This document shows, in pieces, positions 48,101-58,700 of a DNA stretch of 64,000 bases. The notes beneath the pieces are model-generated. The model saw only the letters and a list, made by a program, of their open reading frames with translations. It searched no databases and was not told where the DNA came from. The stretch covers positions 4,464,001 through 4,528,000 of the forward strand of contig JAPNXP010000003.1 in the NCBI GenBank assembly GCA_028753945.1. The letters are read 5' to 3'. The stretch comes from Hexactinellida sp. DTS-2022 (taxonomy: Eukaryota; Porifera; Hexactinellida). Within the stretch, counting starts at the first letter, position 1, and the number at the start of each line of letters is the position of its first letter. The position numbers were made by a program, and so were the translations under genes.

Positions 48101-50778
48101 AGGACATCTTCTATAGAAGCACTTTCAGCAAACACTACAGGCTGCTGATCTTCCAGGTGCAAAGCTAGTCTCATCACATGTGGAAAATTTGCGTGGAGAT
48201 CAAATGCAAAGAGACGATAGCAAGCTTCAGTAGCAGACACGTATCGAGCTTCTAGATAGTTTACAATTTCATCTACGTTCTTAGTCTTACTACTTTCACT
48301 ACTGTCGGCAGTATGGAACTCTACAATGGCTCTATCATGGCCCTTGTACACGTATTTGTATAGATATTTAACTGCACTAACTGTACTGCAAATCTCAACA
48401 TTAATATGTGCATTGTATTTCAGAAGTAAATAAGGATTGTATGGAACAACCGAACGATTGTCTAATTCAATACCATTTACTTGTACAGTTCGTTTGTTAT
48501 CACGACGTTGGTATATAGGATAGCTATCGTTGCCTGTTGTAGTACATTCAGCAAAAGCTTTTGGATATTTTTTCGTGCATTTACCATCACGCATGCAAGG
48601 AGCGTTCCTCCTTATAGAGCCACACGGACTATGCATCATACAACGCTTAACAATATCGTGAAGCCTGGGATTATGGATTGGGTCGGGAATTTCCGCACAT
48701 ACAATTTTGTCATAATCTGATGGTTCTCTAGGTTTATCGCTCTGACATAAAATTACCAAAATGTGTGCATGGGGGAGGCCCCGTTTTTGGAATTCTATTG
48801 TATAAACATGCGCCAACGGTTTACCTAATACGTGTTTGTTACAGATATCATTAAGTAATTCTTTCAATTTCATCTTAAACACTCTAACAATTAAATCAGG
48901 ACGATCGGTCGCTTTTTGGTTTCCTATAAGAGCAGAGGATATCTCCTCCCATTTAGGATTGCATGTAAAAGTAATGAATAAGTCTGGCTTACCATATTTC
49001 CTGACTATAGACATACTGTCCTGGTATAACTCAAACATTTGTCGGGGACTACCTGTGAAGGAAGAAGGCAATATCACTTTACGTCCCAAATCTCTAGGAT
49101 TAGAATCGCCAGCAGAAATAGCATCAGCAAGGCCACTGTATAGATCTACTCTAATCTTTTGCTGATTGCACTTAATATAGTTCAGTCGCTGTTGCTCCAC
49201 TTTAGCAAACATATCCACCAAGTACTGATGAAAGAGTCTGCCAAACATGTGTAGATAGCTCAAGTCACTTCTCACCATCAGACGGGAAGAGTAATACTCC
49301 AATGCAGTCACATCTCCTTTCCCTCTGCTGTGAGGGATTTTCAGATGCCAGCCATTATCTCCTGAGGGGAACAAAAGTACATAATGCAAAGAATCATAAG
49401 CGCAATTGCACTCGGTTATACGCTGTAAACCCCCTGTACGTGCATGTAGCACTATGTCTCTGCTGGCTACGCCTTCTGAATACCCGTCTCCGGGCATGAT
49501 AACGGCTACCTCTGGGGCAGCAGGGGCGTTATAGCGTCTGGGATCTGGGACACCATCAGCCCGGATAATCATCCTAACGTCAGTTCCCCCTTGCGCTCTC
49601 ATTAGCTCTATTCCGTGTCTGAAGTACTGCACATAAGGATTGACCTCGTGCATTAGGGCCTGCAGTGCTTTCAGTTCTGGCAGAGATGCCTCTCCCAGAT
49701 GCCGCTGGCGGTTTTCTATCTCGCCCTCAGCTGTGCCATCATGGATGTATATCTGGGCAAAGGAGGGAGCCTCTCCCTCTCTGGGTGTCAGCTGTCCGAT
49801 ATAATGGTGTACAACTCCCTGGATACGGAAGGTGTACACTCCACGTCTCGCGCTAGCAAGTTCCTTATCGAGGTTTACTCCCAGCGAAGCAAAGGCTAGA
49901 GCTGAGTTGTAGGCTCGAATTTTATCTCTGAACTCTCTCCCTCGTTTGTCAGAAGTAGTCAACAGATGCAGTAGCATCTCAGGCGGTGAGACTAACGGGG
50001 GTAGAACCACCTTTCCCTGTCCACAACAGAGGGGGAACTTGTTGCATTTCTTAGTGCTACTGGTAAGCTTTTCGCTCTCCCAAAACTTCGCGCCACAAAG
50101 TGGACAAATAAATTCCAATGCACCAAAAGAATTTTCGTTGATTAGATTATCGTTAAATTCAGATGCAAGAACGGAACGCGCAATATTGAGATAACTATCA
50201 TTACTATTACCTTTGGTCCTTAAGGACTGGTATTTTCTTTGATAATCTAGACGGGCAATTCGCCTCTCATTACTCTGCTCCTCGAAATGAGACTTTTGAT
50301 AATCTAGCCGGCGCTTGCGGCGGCTAATTAGTTCTTCACAGCTCTCGCTTAAATAGTAAGCTTTCTGATATTCTAGCTGCCGTTCAAGACGGGTAGCTTG
50401 CCAATCTGAACTCTGATTATCACGGTAAGATAGTTGATATTTATGTTGTTGACCGAGACGGGATTCTCGATCGTCTGAACTCTGATTATCACGATAAGAT
50501 AATTGATAATTATGTTGTTGACCGAGACGGGATTCTCGATCGTCTGAACTCTGATTATCACGATAAGATAATTGATAATTATGTTGTTGACCAAGACGGG
50601 AAGCTCGATCTTCATCACTCTGTTTTATATAATATGCCAGTTGATACTCTTTTTGCTTCTCAAGCCTGGCTTGTTTAGTTTCCAATGTTTCATTAATCCT
50701 CAAAATTTCCATTCTCAATGCATCGTTTTTAGTAAAACGTGATTTGCATTGAGGACCGCGTTTTGTAATTCGAGGCAT
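45163..50778 (-). CDS. Helitron Rep/helicase transposase with C-terminal OTU protease domain
   Basis: A single intact frame of about 1,871 codons from ATG 50,778 (MPRITKRGPQCKSRF). The N-terminus has seven or eight repeats of about 23 residues (pattern RLxxQxxYQ), then a Cys-rich finger (CPLCGAKFWESE...CNKFPLCCGQGKV, near 225-260), a Helitron-like N domain, the HUH nuclease motif (GLPHAHILVIL, near 667-676) and a Tyr cluster (KYLYKYVYKG, near 804-813). A PIF1-type helicase follows (Walker A GPGGTGKT near 1162, Walker B LLVWDEAP, GGDFRQILPV, LYVALSRV). The C-terminus is an OTU cysteine-protease domain (GDGNCLYRS, Cys near 1731; His in YHFDPF near 1863). Such proteins drive rolling-circle transposition by nicking and unwinding DNA. 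All catalytic motifs look complete, so the element may be autonomous or recently so. An upstream TTG-initiated extension is not used in my call. Confidence 0.95.
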   Translation of the reverse strand: MPRITKRGPQCKSRFTKNDALRMEILRINETLETKQARLEKQKEYQLAYYIKQSDEDRASRLGQQHNYQLSYRDNQSSDDRESRLGQQHNYQLSYRDNQSSDDRESRLGQQHKYQLSYRDNQSSDWQATRLERQLEYQKAYYLSESCEELISRRKRRLDYQKSHFEEQSNERRIARLDYQRKYQSLRTKGNSNDSYLNIARSVLASEFNDNLINENSFGALEFICPLCGAKFWESEKLTSSTKKCNKFPLCCGQGKVVLPPLVSPPEMLLHLLTTSDKRGREFRDKIRAYNSALAFASLGVNLDKELASARRGVYTFRIQGVVHHYIGQLTPREGEAPSFAQIYIHDGTAEGEIENRQRHLGEASLPELKALQALMHEVNPYVQYFRHGIELMRAQGGTDVRMIIRADGVPDPRRYNAPAAPEVAVIMPGDGYSEGVASRDIVLHARTGGLQRITECNCAYDSLHYVLLFPSGDNGWHLKIPHSRGKGDVTALEYYSSRLMVRSDLSYLHMFGRLFHQYLVDMFAKVEQQRLNYIKCNQQKIRVDLYSGLADAISAGDSNPRDLGRKVILPSSFTGSPRQMFELYQDSMSIVRKYGKPDLFITFTCNPKWEEISSALIGNQKATDRPDLIVRVFKMKLKELLNDICNKHVLGKPLAHVYTIEFQKRGLPHAHILVILCQSDKPREPSDYDKIVCAEIPDPIHNPRLHDIVKRCMMHSPCGSIRRNAPCMRDGKCTKKYPKAFAECTTTGNDSYPIYQRRDNKRTVQVNGIELDNRSVVPYNPYLLLKYNAHINVEICSTVSAVKYLYKYVYKGHDRAIVEFHTADSSESSKTKNVDEIVNYLEARYVSATEACYRLFAFDLHANFPHVMRLALHLEDQQPVVFAESASIEDVLSRQKHTTLTGWFVANQKFASARDLTYTNFPDKFVWDKTDREWKERIKGHGTVIGRVYSAHPGDGDRYFLRMLLNHVTGCTSFQDIRTLSDGTVCDTFKEAARRRGLLEDDQESDDCLTAAAISEVPAQLRQLFVTILLFNEPSEPLALWNKHKVSLSEDYLFKARVLAPNLELNEHLTNKALIDIQYRLEQQGKSLSDFPGMPLPSLAKSPYDQPSIIRYEMDYNVTEQLTVAEENIRGLNPDQTDIFECIMEAINDPMIAQRAFFIDGPGGTGKTFLYNTILAKVRSQGQIALAMASSGIAALLLQGGRTVHSRLKIPIPVNELSVCNISKQSALAKLIQSAKLLVWDEAPMIHRHAAECIDRSLRDLCSCDQPFGGKVIVFGGDFRQILPVIRHGSRSEVVSACLNRSPLWRCVKVMKLTINMRLQRLSSQDSVEVSEFSDFLLRVGDGTEPQNEDNMVHINEKFIVRGETFADLATTIYSDIKQNYQNRDYITSRIIMCPKNDTTDQINEFVMNKIPGEAKVLLSADSVDSNQAAMYPTEFLNSITLASLPPHRLYLKKYASVILLRSLDPTQGMCNGSRLTIIEMSSHVIDAEIATGTHRGKRVFIPRIVMIPSETDFPFVLRRKQFPIRPAFCITINKGQGQSLNSVGIFLPTPEAIFSHGQLYVALSRVQNPRGLKVMVCGGTYSASGGVSVRNVVYKEVFQYHLGNISPSNQNSGYCSPMDLSFENAFSDSEPDLVPGNTEKEGSLPISQVRQHELIESLTGSVNQFSLLMRNHIAMTLDMEIQPILSIRNNEMVIVDSTLKNYYASLEARLSHLFGHNFELCPVTGDGNCLYRSLAHIIFGSEAIYEHLKFQLIRQFRNSPLHCYNVMEMLHYSCEEDLNNHLDLISKPNEWGTDVVLAILGSLAEIDVLVINATHTNPNMWRVDTIYAHDTLSSTTQCSPVFSGQKLGVVLHRLHNVEELYHFDPFYYK
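50230..50690 (-). repeat. In-frame minisatellite in the N-terminal part of the Helitron gene
   Basis: Units of about 69 bases encode the RLGQQHNYQLSYRDNQSSDD-type repeat. The middle two or three units (about 50,400-50,610) are nearly identical at DNA level, the outer ones diverged, which suggests recent unit turnover by slippage or recombination without breaking the frame. Confidence 0.85.
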
Positions 50779-50990
50779 AATGAAGATTGTAAAATGAAAA
50801 TGAAAGTAAGAAAGGTTAGACTCCTTCAAAACTATTTATGCGATTAATATTAGTAGTGTAGGGTAATATTCATTGGTCGAATATATTGGCCAGTATTATT
50901 TGTGCTTATTTTTTAAGCCAATAAAATTTTAGCCTGAATAGGCATTATTAAAATCCTTTTATACGAATTGAATGCTATCTGCTAATCCAT
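50779..50990 (-). promoter_or_regulatory. Upstream region of the Helitron gene
   Basis: A TATA-like CATAAATAG (minus strand, about 50,842-50,833) and ATTGGTC/ATTGGCC CCAAT-type sites on either strand lie upstream of the ATG. The Helitron's 5' end should fall between here and the interspersed repeat that starts near 50,995; I could not fix it. Confidence 0.4.
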
Positions 50991-50994
50991 ACTG

Positions 50995-51185
50995 GAAAAC
51001 CCTCGAATTTAATAGGCTAAAAGTTTTGTCACCTATAGGGAGGGAAGATGTGAATATTTTTCTTAGATATTAGAACTTGTTTCTAGATACAGTATTCCCT
51101 ATTCCCCTGCCAAATTTCAAGTCTGTAGCTCTTACCAGTTCCTCAATCAATTCTGAACAAACAAACAAACAAACAAAAAAAAAAA
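50995..51185 (+). repeat. Short interspersed repeat with ACAA tail
   Basis: Full-length relative of 8,240-8,430, ending in a run of ACAA units and A residues. An ATT microsatellite follows at 51,209-51,241. Confidence 0.55.
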
Positions 51186-51207
51186 TCATTGTGATTTAAT
51201 ATATAAG

Positions 51208-51242
<35 letters not shown>

Positions 51243-51320
51243 ACTATTCGTAGTAAACTTGTCTAATTAAACTATAAACCGCATTATATTTCAAACCGTA
51301 CTGTATTTGAAACTTTATTA

Positions 51321-51630
51321 CAGTGGACGCCGGTTATAAGAACATCGTCGGGATTCGGGAACTGCATATAATGTTCTTATAACCGGTATAAATTAGATAG
51401 GGTATATGGAAACCGTTTTTCAACATAGTGTTCTTGTAACCGGAGTGCAGCACTCCGGTCATAAGAACATGCCGGATTCGTATTAATGTCCCCTACAGTA
51501 TATGTCGGATATAAGCACACCGTGTGCTTATATCCGACATATACTGTAGGGGACATTAATACGAATTCCGGAAAACGAGTTTTGACGGTCCCCTGGTGTT
51601 CGTACTAACGAGGTTGGTTCTACTGTATAG
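51321..51630. repeat. TIR-type repeat fragments (CCGGTTATAAGAAC family)
   Basis: Several copies of CGGTTATAAGAAC / GTTCTTATAACCGG and ATATAAGCACACCG in inverted arrangement, followed by a CCCCTGGTGTTCGTACTAACG segment. They belong to the TA-target MITE families also seen at 38,898 and 27,358. Complete ends were not resolved. Confidence 0.5.
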
Positions 51631-51729
51631 GGTGCCTTATCTATTTATATGAGAAATGCCCTCTTATTTCCAGAGGGTTGTTATTTAACGAATTCATACC
51701 AAGCTACTATGATTGAATTAGTAGCAAAT

Positions 51730-52735
51730 ATTATTACTGTGCCGACTATACTATAGTATAGTGGCCCAGTTCTAATCTTAGTGCTTTGGTTACCGATTAT
51801 TACTGTGCCGACTATACTACAGTACACCCCCGCTAATCCGAACAGAGGTGTTCTGATTCAAAAATCTTCTGTTCTGATTAGTGAATTCGTTCGGATTAGT
51901 GAAGTAATGCATTTTCTATAATGAGAATCTCGATAATCCGAACCAAACTTGTACAAACCTTGTTAATCCGCACTAAACATCCAGTCTACTCCTTAAAATA
52001 CTTGCCTGAGACTTATTTTTATTATTTCCATTGCAATTTACGATTTTTTCCCACATTTATTAGAAGAATATTTTGGTTTCTCCAGTTCGGATTAGCGAGG
52101 GTTCGGATTAGCGGGGTTCGAATTAGCGAGGGTGTACTGTATAGTATAGTTGCCAGTTCTAATCTTAGTGCTATGGTTACCGATTATTACTGTGCCGACT
52201 ATACTATAGTATAGTGGCCCAGTTCTAATCTTACTGACTTTATTACTGTGCTGACCATACCATAGTATAGTGTCCCAGTATTGGAATCACTGCCTTTATT
52301 ATTACTGTTCCGACTATACTATAGTATAGTGGCCCAGTATTGGAATCACTGCCTTTATTATTACTGTCCCGACTATACTATAGTATAGTGGCCCAGTTCT
52401 AATCTTACTGCCTTGGTTAGTTATTATTATTACTGTGCCGACAATACTATAGTATAGTGGCCCAGTTCTAATCTTACTGCCTTGGTTATTATTATTATTA
52501 CTGTGCCGACTATACTACAGTATAGTGGCCCAGTTCTAATCTTACTGCCTTGGTTAGTTATTATTACTGTGCCGACTATACTATAGTATAGTGGCCCAGT
52601 ATTGGTCTTAGTGCTTTGGTTATTACTGTGCCGACTATACTATAGTATAGTGGCCCAGTTCTAATCTCACTGCCTTTATTACTGTGCCGACTATACTATA
52701 GTATAGTGGCCCAGTATTAGAATCACTGCCTTTAT
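51730..52735. repeat. Tandem satellite with a palindromic core (unit about 55-70 bp)
   Basis: About a dozen units, each CTGTGCCGAC + ACTATAC/TATAGTATAGT-type palindrome + GGCCCAG, followed by a variable TTCTAATCTTACTGCCTT or TATTGGAATCACTGCCTT spacer and TTA repeats. The complete motif is an imperfect palindrome of about 33 bp. More units lie at 32,656-32,785, 53,205, 57,565-57,880 and 59,850-60,040. One unit is split by the element at 51,820-52,139. Confidence 0.85.
51820..52139. mobile_element. TA-target MITE inserted in a palindromic satellite unit, 320 bp
   Basis: Inverted ends CAGTACACCCCCGCTAATCC and GATTAGCGAGGGTGTACTG-like (actual AATTAGCGAGGGTGTACTG) are flanked by TA (51,818-19 and 52,140-41). 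Removing the element and one TA restores a perfect satellite palindrome, ACTATACTATAGTATAGT. Confidence 0.88.
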
Positions 52736-55700
52736 TTATATTATTATTATTTCTCCGTAGCAGGTGCCCTGGCCACACCTGTATACATAGAGGGCTGAAA
52801 CTTGGCATGTAGATTCGGAGTCGACGTCTAATTTGCACCTGGGGTTACGATTTTGTATTAACAAATTTTTGACACATCTTTAACACCTTTCAAAATTTGT
52901 CTGGTCCATAACTCAAAAAATGTTTTACTAAACCCCAAAATTTTATTTCACATTTGGATTCGCCATAAAATTCTGCGTCTGATGGGGGAAGAAATTTTTC
53001 AATAAAGGGGTCAATTTCTGCCATAAATGGGGGTTGAAATTTCTTTGTTTACTGACACTTCAATTTCAGTAAAGTGTTAAATCTAATTCTATTGTTTCAA
53101 CTTGTAATAATTATATTGATTTAACTTGTTAAATCCTACTCTAGTGATTCAACTTGCGATAATTATATTGATTTAACTTATAAATTCCAGCTGGCTTCTA
53201 TTTTTACTGTGCCGACTATACTATAGTATAGTGGCCCAGTATTGGAATCACTGCCTTTATTATTTTTATTATTATTTTTTTTTTCTCCGTAGACGGTGCC
53301 CTGGCCAGAGCTTTATAGTTGATGGGCTTAAACTTGGCATGTAGGTGCGATGGTACCGTCTAATTTGCACCTGGGGTTACGATTTTTGATTAAGAAATTT
53401 TTGACACATCTTTAACACCTTTCAAAATTTGTCTGGTCCATAACACAAAATATGTTTTACTAAACCCCCAAATTTTATTTCACATTTGGATTCACCATAA
53501 AATTCTGCGTCTGATGGGAGAAGAAAACTTTCAATAAAGAGTTTTATTTCTGCCATAAATGGGGGTTGAAATTTCTTTGTTTACTCACACTTCAGTTTCA
53601 GTATAACTGTTAAATCTAATTCCATTGTTTCAACTTGTAATAATTATATTGATTTAACTTGTTAAATCTTACTCTATTGATTCAACTTGCGATAATTAAA
53701 TTGATTTAACTTATAAATTGCAGCTGGCTTCTATGTAATTTACCATACAATGGATTAAATAAAATAATATAATATAAGGAATTTGTTGACTTAATTCAAC
53801 TCAACCGTGGATAACAATGCTAATATAAATAACTAATAATATAATTTATTATCAATACATAATGAATGAATGGCATCAAACTCAAGATGGTTTAAGATAG
53901 AAACAAACTTCAAATTTATCTACCGTTCCTTGTGACTCGGACCAATTAACAAATGCTTCTTCACACCTTGGGCGTTGATGACTTGGCGAAAAAAAATCCA
54001 AAATTGCAGCCTGCGCCGACAGCATGTTCCTTTGGAGGCACTATCAATAAACAACCAACAAAATATAGTGCCACCAAAGGAACATGCGTCGGCACAGGGT
54101 GCAATTTTGGATTTTTTTAATTTTAGTATTACTATACAATTGATTAAATTAAATAATATAATATAAGGAATTTGTTGACTCAACTCAACCAACCATGGAT
54201 AACATTGCTAAAATAAATAACTAATAATATAATTTATTATCAATACATAATGAATGAATGGCATTAAACTAAAGATGGTTTATGATAGAACCGTTAAGAT
54301 TTTACATTCCACAACAACGACAGATTAAGTGATTATATTTATTTCGGCGAGAATATTCTTGCACAATTAATGACTGACTTAATTAATTATAATTAATTCA
54401 TTTTGTATTTAACTTATAGACGGTTCCAAATTGATTATTGGGGTTATCGAGTGCGTGGAATTCAAATATTATAGTGAAATTCAATTTAAATTAATAATAA
54501 TTGCAAATAATTGAACTTAATTTATTTTGCTGTATATAATAATGGTGTTAAATAATAAATAAATAAATTTAATATTTATACTAATTAGATAAATTTCATT
54601 AATCTCAGAGATGATACAAGATAGAAACAAACTTTCAATTTATCAATTGGTCCTTATGCCAGGTACCACCTATACAAGTGGGTCTTGACACCTTGAGGTG
54701 ATTATGACATCGTAAAAAAAATGTATTTTTACAATTTTGTTAATTCGATATTTAAAATGGGTTAGTTGATGTTGGGTGATGACCCAACACACACATAAAA
54801 AATGCTGAGTCATCAGCTATTATATTCTACTCAAACTTGAATATCTCTAAACTTATATGAACTAAATGGAAACTTCCACCACTCTAAGGGTCGATGCCTT
54901 CTGTAACACCTTTTTGAAATAATTTAACACCTTCATAGTGATGATGACATGGCGAAAAAAAAATCCAAAATTGCAGCCTGCGCCGACAGCATGTTCTTTT
55001 GGAGGCACTATAAATAAACAACCAACAAAATATAGTGCCACCAAAGGAACATGCGTCGGCACAGGCTGCAATTTTGTATTTTTTTTTTTTTTTTTTTCTC
55101 CATAGACGGTACCCTGGCCAGAGCTCTATAGTTGATGGGCTGAAACTTGGCATGTAGGTGCGGTGGGACCGTCTAATTTGCACCTGGGGTTACGATTTTT
55201 TATTAAGAAATTTTTGACACATCTTTAACACCTTTCAGATTTTGTCTGGTCCATAACTCAAAATATGTTTTACTAAACCCGAAAATTTTATTTCATATTT
55301 GGATTCCCCATAAAATTCTGCGTCTGATGGGAGAAAAAAACCTTCAAAAAAGGTTTTATTCCTGCCATTAATGGGGGTTGAAATTTCTTTGTTTACTCAC
55401 ACTTCAGTTTCAGTAAAGTGTTAAATCTAATTCCATTGTTTCAACTTGTAATAATTATATTGATTTAACTTGTTAAATCCTACTCTAGTGATTCAACTTG
55501 CTATAATTATATTGATTTAACTTGTGAATTCAAGCTGGCTTCTATTTTGCAATTGAAAATTAAGATTATATATTTCATAACAACGACATATTATGTGATT
55601 ATATTTACTTCTGCGAGAATATAATTGCACTGTTAATATACTGACGTAATTAATTATAAATAATTCAGTTTGTATTTAACTTATATAGAAGCTTCCAATT

Positions 55701-58700
55701 TGTATATTAGAGGTTATCGAGTGTGCGGAATTGAAATTTGATAGATAAATAAATTAATTAATTATTTATGACAAAATAATTGAACTTAATAATTGTATGT
55801 TGACATTGAAATTGGTGTCATATTATAAATAATATTAATAATTATTTATACTAATTAATTAAATATCATAAATCTCAGAGATCATAGAAGATAGAATCAA
55901 ACTTTCAATATATCAATTGGTCCTTATGACACGTGCCACCTATACAAGTGGGTCTTGACACCTTGAGGTGATGATGACATCGTTAAAAAAATGTGTTTTT
56001 ACAATTTTGTTAATTCGATATTTAAAATGGGTTAGTTAATGTTGGTTGATGACCCAACACCCACTTAAAAAATGCTGAGTCATTACAGATTATATTCTAC
56101 TGAAACTAGAATATCTCTTTAATGAAGTGAGCTGAATGGAAACTTCCACCACTCTAAAGGGTCGTTGCCTTCTGAAACACCTTTCTGAAATAATTTAACA
56201 CCTTCATAGTGATGATGACATGGCGGAAAAAAAAATCCAAAATTGCAGCCTGTGCCGACAGCATGTTCCTTTGGAGGCACTATCAATAAATCACCACCAA
56301 AATATAGTGCCACCAAAGGAATATGCGTCGGCACAGGCTGCAATTTTGGATTTTTATTATTATTATTATTGGTCCGTAGCCTCTCTACTGACCAGAGTTT
56401 TATTAACTAAGAACCCAAAATTTCAGGATATGTGTCTCATGGGTTACAGATGTGCACCTGGGGTTACGATTTTTTATCACACTTTTTTGGACACATTTTT
56501 GCACCTGTTTAATATTGAAACAGGAACAATAAATGGTACCCGACAATTAAATTTATATGCATTCGATAGAGAATTAAATTCTACACCTTTTCACAGTGCA
56601 CGAATTTTCAAATTGTACATAGTTTGTGCCACAATTGAGTTGCAAGTTTCCTTTGTTTACTAACACTTCAGTTCAATTGAAAGTGTTAAATCTAATTCTA
56701 TTGTTTCAACTCGTTATTATTATATTGATTCAACTTGTGAGATCGAGTAGGCTTCTATTTTCTAATTGAAAAACTAAGATTTTACATTCCTTAACAACGA
56801 CAGATTATGTGATTATATTTATTTCTGCATAGAATATTCTTGAACAATGGATACATGACATATTTAATTCAAATTAATTCGCTCTCTGTTTAACTTATAG
56901 AGACGGTTCGAATTAGATTATTGGGGTTATCGAGTGCGCTGAATTCAAATATCATAGTGAAATTAAATTTAAATTAATAATAATTGCAAATAATTGAACT
57001 TAATTTATTTGCTGTACATAATAATGGTGTTAAATAATTAATAAATTTGTTAAATATAAATACTAATTACCTAAATTTCATTAATCTCAGAGATGTTACA
57101 AGATAGAAACAAACTTTCAATTTATCAATTGGTCCTTATGCCACGTACCACCGATACAAGTGGGTCTTGACACCATGAGGTGATGATGACATCGTCAAAA
57201 AAATGTATTTTTACAATTTGTGTGAATTAAATATTTCGCATGGGTTGGTTGGAGTTGGGTGAATACCCAACACGCAGATAAAAAATGCTGAGTCATCACA
57301 TATCATATTCTACTGAAACTTGAATATCTCTAAAATGAAGCGAGCTAAATGGAAACTTCAACCACTCTAAGGGTCGTTGCCTTCTGAAACACCTTTCTGA
57401 AATAATTTAACACCTTAATAGTGATGATGACATGGCGAAAAAAAATCCAAAATTGTAGCCTGTGCTGACAGCATGTTCCTTTGGAGGCACTATCAATAAA
57501 CCACCACCAAAATATAGTGCCACCAAAGGAACATGCGTCGGCACAGGCTGCAATTTTGGATTTTATTACTGTGCCGACAATACTATAGTATAGTGCCCAG
57601 TTCTAATCTTACTGCCTTGGTTATTATTATTATTACTGTTCCGACTATACTATAGTATAGTGGCCCAGTATTGGAATCACTGCCTTTATTATTACTGTGC
57701 CGACTATACTATAGTATAGTGGCCCAGTTCTAATCTTACTGCCTTTATTACTGTGTCGACTATACTATAGTATAGTGGCCCAGTTCTAATCTTACTGCCT
57801 TGGTTATTATTACTGTGCCGACTATACTATAGTATAGTGGCCCAGTTCTAATCTTACTGCCTTGGTTATTATTATTATTTTCCTTCCGTATCCTCTCCAC
57901 ACAGTGATGTGCTCCGTTACTAGTAACGGAGTAACGGTAACGGTAACGGTGACGGAAAAAGTAACGGTAACGGAAGAAAAAAAGTAACGGTAACGGAAAA
58001 AAGTAACGGTAACGGAGGAAAAAAAGTAACGGTAACGGAAAAAAGTAACGGTAACGGAAAAAAGTAACGGTAAAGGAAGAAAAGAAGTAACGGTAACGGG
58101 AGAAAAAAGTGTAAGGAAATCATTTACATTTATCTTTATTCAGTCACTCTTACCATTCCATTACCGTTGCTCTCTTACCGTTCCTATGTTAAACTTTTCC
58201 ATTACCGTTACTCAGTTACTCCATTATTCCGTTATTCCGTTACTCCGTTATTCCGTTATTCCGTTACTCCGTTATTCCGTTACTTTTAATTAATTACTGT
58301 TATCTTTAATTACATTACCGCACTGTTACATCGTTATCTTTAGTCCGTTACTTTGTTACTTTTAATCAGTTACCGTCCGTTACATTAAGCTAAAGGTAAC
58401 TGATTGAATGTAACGGCTTAACGGTAACGGAAGAAATAAAGTAATCGTAACGGGGGGAAAAAAGTAACGGTAACGGAAGAGTTAAAGTAACGGTAACGGA
58501 AGAAATAAAGTAACGGTAACGGAGTAACGGTAACGGAAGAAATAAAGTAACGGTAACGGAGTAACGGTAACGGAAGAAATAAAGTAACGGTAACGGAGTA
58601 ACGGTAACGGAAGAATTAAAGTAACGGTAACGGAGTAACGGAGTAACGGAAGATTTAGTAACGGAGCACATCACTGTCTCCACAGAACAGAGTTTTATTA

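Noticed and set aside
45897..50194. Plus-strand frames opposite the Helitron gene
   Set aside because: Shadows of the long minus-strand frame with no independent motif.
51730..52735. Regular palindromic units resembling a CRISPR array
   Set aside because: Spacers are themselves repeats of each other, lengths vary, and the genome is eukaryotic; it is a satellite.
57920..58683. Minus-strand frames rich in PLPLLF repeats
   Set aside because: They are translations of the TAACGG-type repeat inside a TIR element; no gene.
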